15,261 nucleotides of DNA from an uncultured Clostridium sp. (GTDB lineage Bacteria > Bacillota > Clostridia > TANB77 > CAG-508): NCBI GenBank assembly GCA_947057875.1, contig CAMSEX010000015.1, forward strand, positions 1 to 15,261. The letters run 5' to 3'. The position numbers and the translations under genes were made by a program. The notes under the pieces were generated by a model. It saw nothing but the letters and a program-made list of their open reading frames with translations. It was not told the origin of the DNA and searched no databases. This document shows, one piece after another, positions 11,360 through 15,261 of this stretch (position 1 is its first letter; every line of letters begins with the position of its first letter).

Positions 11360-13501
11360 ATGAAAGTTATTAAAAGAGATGGAAGAAAAGTAGAATACGA
11401 TAGTGATAAAATTGTAATTGCGATTAGCCAAGCCAATAAAGAAGTGGGAGGCAAAGATAAAATTTCAAGAGAGTCAATTGAATTTATTACAAAATATATT
11501 GAGAGCTTGGATAAAGCAACTATGTCAGTAGAAGATATTCAAGATATTGTGGAACGCAAATTAATGGAATTTAGTAAATTTACATTAGCGAAGAAATATA
11601 TTTTATATCGCGAAAAACATCATATGCTTCGTATGGCAAATTCAACAGATGAGAGTATTTTAAGCTTAGTAAGAAATGCAAACAAAGATACAATGGAAGA
11701 AAACAGTAATAAAAATGCTTTTTTGGCAGCAACTCAAAGAGACTTAATTGCTGGTGAAGTTTCAAAAGATATCACAGACCGCTTATTATTGCCAGAAAGA
11801 ATTATTAAAGCTCACAATGATGGCGTATTGCATTTTCATGATAAAGATTATTTTATTCAACCAATTCACAATTGTTGCTTAGTCAATATTGGTGATATGT
11901 TAGAAAATGGAACTGTTATGAATGGAAAAATGATAGAAACACCAAAAAGTTTCCAAGTAGCTTGTACAGTTACCACTCAAATTATTGCAGCAGTAGCAAG
12001 TAATCAATATGGTGGACAATCTATTGACATTCATCATTTAGGGAAATATTTGAAGAAGACATATGATAAAGTTTATAAAAAGAGATTTTTGAAATATATA
12101 GAAAAAGGTTATTCTAAAGAGCAAGCCAATGAAAGAGCCAGAGAAGATGCAATAGAAAGAAGACAAGAAGAGTTGTCTTCAGGAGTTCAAACCATTCAAT
12201 ACCAAATCAACACATTGATGACAACTAACGGACAAAGCCCATTTGTAACTATTTTTATGTATTTGGATCCAAACGATGAATTTATCGAAGAAAATGCGAT
12301 GATTATTGAAGAGATTTTGAACCAAAGATTGCAAGGCATCAAAAATGATGCTGGAGTTTATGTAACACCTGCATTTCCAAAATTAATTTATGTACTAGAT
12401 GAAAACAATTGCTTAAAAGGCGGAAAATATGATTATTTGACAAGACTTGCTGTTAAATGTTCAGCCAAAAGAATGTATCCAGATTATATTTCTGCAAAAC
12501 AAATGCGTGCTAATTATGAAGGAAATGTGTTTGGACCAATGGGTTGTAGAAGTTTCTTGGCTCCTTGGAAAGATGAAAACGGAAATTATCAATTTGAAGG
12601 AAGATTTAATCAAGGTGTAGTTAGTATTAATTTGCCGCAAATTGGAATTATAGCAAACGGAAACGAAAATAAATTTTGGAAATTATTTGACCAAAGATTA
12701 GAACTTTGTAAAGAAGCCTTAATGTGTAGACACAATGCTTTAGTAGGTACAAAATCAGATGTTAGTCCAATTCATTGGCAATATGGAGCAATAGCGCGCT
12801 TAGCAAAAGGAGAAACAATAGATAAATTATTATATGGGGGATATTCTTCAATTTCACTTGGTTATATTGGATTATATGAAGTGACCAAATTAATGAAAGG
12901 CGTTTCCCATACAACAGAAGAAGGAGCGGAGTTTGCCTTAAAAGTTATGAATCATATGAAAGAGAAAACACAGCAGTGGAAAAAAGAAACTAATATTGGA
13001 TTTGCACTTTATGGAACACCAGCAGAGTCACTTTGTTACCGTTTTGCAAGAGTTGACAAAGAAAGGTTTGGTGATATTAAAGATATTACTGACAAAGGTT
13101 ATTACACAAATTCATATCATGTGGATGTACGCGAGAAAATTAATGCGTTTGATAAATTGAGATTTGAAAGCCAGTTTCAGCCAATATCAGGTGGTGGGGC
13201 AATTTCCTATGTGGAAATTCCAAACATGAAAAATAATTTAAAAGCATTAGAGCAAGTGGTTGGTTTTATTTATGATAATATTCAATATGCTGAATTTAAT
13301 ACCAAATCAGATTTTTGTCAATGTTGTGGATTTGATGGCGAGATTATTATTAATGAGCAAAATGAGTGGGAATGTCCACAATGTGGAAATAAAGACCATG
13401 GAAAAATGAATGTAACAAGGAGAACATGTGGTTATTTAGGCGAAAATTTCTGGAATGTTGGCAAAACAAAGGAGATTAAAAATCGAGTAATGCACTTGTA
13501 A
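11360..13501 (+). CDS. nrdD: Anaerobic (class III) ribonucleoside-triphosphate reductase
   Basis: Reduces NTPs to dNTPs by glycyl-radical chemistry under anaerobic conditions. Of 713 aa, residues 1-92 form an ATP-cone, the allosteric dATP/ATP site (M-K-V-I-K-R-D-G-R-K-V-E-Y). The core follows with H-N-C-C-L-V-N-I-G, F-G-P-M-G-C-R-S-F-L and the G-G-G-A-I-S-Y loop. At the C-terminus are the zinc cysteines C653-x2-C656 and C672-x2-C675 and the radical site R-T-C-G-Y-L-G, with Gly691 as the expected radical carrier. The ATG at 11360 is chosen because GGGGG lies eight bases upstream; upstream TTG codons in frame would overlap that site. It is followed after 28 bases by its activase gene, and both lie behind a consensus promoter. 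No truncation is seen. Confidence 0.97.
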   Translation: MKVIKRDGRKVEYDSDKIVIAISQANKEVGGKDKISRESIEFITKYIESLDKATMSVEDIQDIVERKLMEFSKFTLAKKYILYREKHHMLRMANSTDESILSLVRNANKDTMEENSNKNAFLAATQRDLIAGEVSKDITDRLLLPERIIKAHNDGVLHFHDKDYFIQPIHNCCLVNIGDMLENGTVMNGKMIETPKSFQVACTVTTQIIAAVASNQYGGQSIDIHHLGKYLKKTYDKVYKKRFLKYIEKGYSKEQANERAREDAIERRQEELSSGVQTIQYQINTLMTTNGQSPFVTIFMYLDPNDEFIEENAMIIEEILNQRLQGIKNDAGVYVTPAFPKLIYVLDENNCLKGGKYDYLTRLAVKCSAKRMYPDYISAKQMRANYEGNVFGPMGCRSFLAPWKDENGNYQFEGRFNQGVVSINLPQIGIIANGNENKFWKLFDQRLELCKEALMCRHNALVGTKSDVSPIHWQYGAIARLAKGETIDKLLYGGYSSISLGYIGLYEVTKLMKGVSHTTEEGAEFALKVMNHMKEKTQQWKKETNIGFALYGTPAESLCYRFARVDKERFGDIKDITDKGYYTNSYHVDVREKINAFDKLRFESQFQPISGGGAISYVEIPNMKNNLKALEQVVGFIYDNIQYAEFNTKSDFCQCCGFDGEIIINEQNEWECPQCGNKDHGKMNVTRRTCGYLGENFWNVGKTKEIKNRVMHL

Positions 13502-13529
13502 TTAAGAAGAGAAATTTGGGGGAATAAAA

Positions 13530-14261
13530 ATGAACTATGCAGACATAAAATATCCAGATATTCAAGATGGAGATGGAATTCGAGTAGCGCTATATGTGAG
13601 TGGTTGTCATTTTCATTGTAAAGAATGTCATAATAAAGAAGCTTGGGATTTTAAATTTGGAAAAGAATTTACTAATGATACGATTGAAGAGATTGTTGAT
13701 TTGCTGAAAAATAATTATGTGAATGGGTTGTCATTGCTTGGTGGGGAACCATTAGAGGCTACTAACCAAGAAGGACTTTTGCCATTGGTCAAAAGAGTAA
13801 AAAAGCAATTTCCTGAAAAGGACATTTGGTGTTGGACAGGTTATGATTTTGATAAAGATGTACTAAACAAAATGGCTCTAGAAAATAAGACCACAAAAGA
13901 ATTACTAAAATATATTGATATTATGGTAGATGGGCAATTTGAATTAGAAAATAAAATGGAAGATTTAGCCTTTAGAGGTTCTACGAATCAACGTAAAATA
14001 GATGTGCAAGAAAGTCTAAAAAAAGGTAAAATAATAACATTAAAATTTGGTGATGAAGCACGTTATGAAGAACAAAAACCTAAAATTATGTATTTTGAAA
14101 GTTTCAAAAAATCGGAAAAAGACTTGACAAAAGCGCCTGAAGATAGTACAATAACAGTGAATTTTAATCCGATTAATACAATCGAGGAAAATGTTTTTGA
14201 GAGACAATCAATTCAGATAAAAGAAGAAAAAGAAATCATTGCGGCAAAAGGAATCGATTAA
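13530..14261 (+). CDS. nrdG: Anaerobic ribonucleotide reductase activating protein, with C-terminal extension
   Basis: A radical SAM activase that generates the glycyl radical on NrdD. The motif C26-H-F-H-C30-K-E-C33 binds the [4Fe-4S] cluster, G-G-E-P (about 72-75) contacts SAM, and W-C-W-T-G-Y and D-I-M-V-D-G-Q-F complete the usual core, ending near A-F-R-G-S-T-N-Q-R (about 148-156). Typical NrdG proteins are 155-175 aa. This one is 243 aa, with about 70 extra C-terminal residues that are hydrophilic, Lys/Glu-rich and contain F-N-P-I-N-T-I-E-E-N-V-F-E. The extension is in frame with no sign of a shift, and its role is unknown. GGGGGAATAAAA precedes the ATG, 28 bases after nrdD. Confidence 0.95.
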   Translation: MNYADIKYPDIQDGDGIRVALYVSGCHFHCKECHNKEAWDFKFGKEFTNDTIEEIVDLLKNNYVNGLSLLGGEPLEATNQEGLLPLVKRVKKQFPEKDIWCWTGYDFDKDVLNKMALENKTTKELLKYIDIMVDGQFELENKMEDLAFRGSTNQRKIDVQESLKKGKIITLKFGDEARYEEQKPKIMYFESFKKSEKDLTKAPEDSTITVNFNPINTIEENVFERQSIQIKEEKEIIAAKGID

Positions 14262-14294
14262 TTTTTGAAAAATGTAGAATTTTAGGGGGAAATT

Positions 14295-15242
14295 ATGGAT
14301 GATATGAAAATTTTTGCTTGTAGCAAATCGGCAGAAAAATTCACAAATGAAATATGTAATTATTTGAATATTGAACCAGGAAAAATGCATCGTCAGAAAT
14401 TTAAGAATGATAATAACTTTGTTCAAATATTAGAAACTGTTAGAGAAAAAGATGTTTATTTAATACAAACAACAGAGCCACCAGTTAATGAAAGAATTAT
14501 GGAGTTGCTAATTGCAGTAGATGCTGCTAAAAGAGCAACAGCAAGAAGAATTACAGTTGTATTACCATATTTTATTTATTCAAGGTCTGATAAAAAAGAT
14601 CAACCACGTATTCCAGTTACTGCCAAGTTGTTTGCACAATTAATTGAAGCAGCAGGCGCTAACAGGGTTTTAACTTGTGATTTACATAATCCTGCAATAC
14701 AAGCTTATTTTAATATCAATTGTGATGTATTAACAGGAAGATCTATATTGGAAAAATATTTTGACTTAAAAGAAATTGATAACAAGGTAATTGTAGCAAC
14801 AGATGCAGGAAGTTCAAAAAAAGCTTATAAATATGCAGAACATTTTGGATGTCCAATTTGTCTAGTTGACAAAAGAAGAAGTGGCAATGATGATAAGGCA
14901 ATTGCAACAAGTGTAATTGGTAATATTAGTGGAAAAAATGCTTTAGTTTTTGATGACGAAGTAGATACTGCAGGTTCGATTATGGAAACTGCTGAAGTTA
15001 TTAAAAAATTTGGCGCAAAAGATGTCTACGTTGGTTGCACACATGGCGTACTTTCAGATCCTGCCATAGAGCGCATTCGTAATTCAGAAATCAAAGAATT
15101 GGTTATGACAAATACTATTCCGTTGCCTCCTGAAAAGCAGATTGATAAAATTGTTGTTGTATCTATGTCAGAGTTGTTTGCGGAAGCAATTAAAAGAATT
15201 AATGAAGCAACTTCAATAGGAGAATTATTTGAAGCGAATTAA
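14295..15242 (+). CDS. prs: Ribose-phosphate pyrophosphokinase (PRPP synthetase), divergent form
   Basis: Makes PRPP from ribose 5-phosphate and ATP for nucleotide, His and Trp synthesis. The 315-aa length and two tandem Rossmann-like halves fit the family. Visible sites are P-Y-F-I-Y-S-R-S-D-K-K with P-R-I-P-V-T-A-K-L-F (91-113), D-L-H131 for metal binding, the K-R-R flexible loop (193-195), and the PRPP loop D-D-E-V-D-T-A-G-S (220-228). Several motifs are altered from the common form: Y-S-R-S-D-K-K rather than Y-A-R-Q-D-R-K, A-T-D-A-G-S-S-K-K-A rather than S-P-D-x-G-G, and E-V-D in the PRPP loop rather than M-I-D. Catalytic residues look retained, so activity is probable, perhaps with different regulation. 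AGGGGGAAATT precedes the ATG. It is 33 bases after nrdG and probably co-transcribed. Confidence 0.93.
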   Translation: MDDMKIFACSKSAEKFTNEICNYLNIEPGKMHRQKFKNDNNFVQILETVREKDVYLIQTTEPPVNERIMELLIAVDAAKRATARRITVVLPYFIYSRSDKKDQPRIPVTAKLFAQLIEAAGANRVLTCDLHNPAIQAYFNINCDVLTGRSILEKYFDLKEIDNKVIVATDAGSSKKAYKYAEHFGCPICLVDKRRSGNDDKAIATSVIGNISGKNALVFDDEVDTAGSIMETAEVIKKFGAKDVYVGCTHGVLSDPAIERIRNSEIKELVMTNTIPLPPEKQIDKIVVVSMSELFAEAIKRINEATSIGELFEAN

Positions 15243-15244
15243 CT

Positions 15245-15250
15245 ATTGAC
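15245..15250 (+). promoter_or_regulatory. TTGACA, possible -35 of the next gene (cut by window end)
   Basis: A perfect TTGACA lies three bases after the prs stop codon; the place for the -10 box is beyond the window, so this cannot be confirmed. Confidence 0.25.
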
Positions 15251-15261
15251 AAGTTGGCAAT

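Overview
AT-rich DNA from what looks like a low-GC, anaerobic, spore-forming member of the Bacillota (class Clostridia-like, probably uncultured). The pointers are strong AGGAGG ribosome binding sites, two CotF-type spore coat proteins, an oxygen-sensitive class III ribonucleotide reductase (NrdD/NrdG), a sortase-anchored surface protein and a small RelQ-type alarmone synthetase. The first 47 bases are not genomic: they match an Illumina TruSeq dual-index adapter, so the window starts at an untrimmed contig end.

Layout. 48-569 is the tail of a cell-wall-anchored surface protein. 698-1390 is a (p)ppGpp synthetase, convergent with an XRE regulator (1783-1442, minus) that has a 22-bp palindrome upstream. 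2004-4768 is a six-gene envelope operon: TM2 protein, DUF2752 protein, DUF4870 protein, an unknown membrane protein, PspA, and a GIDE-domain membrane protein. 4801-5914 is a spore-coat locus: two small CotF-like genes on minus, divergent from a cysteine-rich protein built from two DUF305-like repeats. 5944-6192 (minus) is a second XRE regulator, divergent from a three-gene unknown operon (6316-7358), with a perfect inverted repeat lying on the operon's -35 box.

7378-10544 is the rpsB-tsf-mtaB transcription unit, with a strong promoter and a structured leader before rpsB. 10667-10993 is a small protein made largely of five 13-residue repeats around FWCQDVDF. 10994-11359 has no gene but holds a strong terminator, a possible structured RNA and a consensus promoter. 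11360-15242 is nrdD-nrdG-prs, supplying deoxynucleotides and PRPP.

The most striking observation is in mtaB. The conserved protein is interrupted by two +1 shifts, and both have the same form: one extra C before the GGT-TG(C/T) codons of a Gly-Cys pair that carries an iron-sulfur ligand, so that the zero frame meets CGG. By eye, no other gene in the window uses CGG in frame, and at least five other GGT-TG(C/T) Gly-Cys pairs have no extra C. This fits programmed +1 frameshifting at an unread or slowly read CGG codon, with recent gene decay or sequence error as alternatives.
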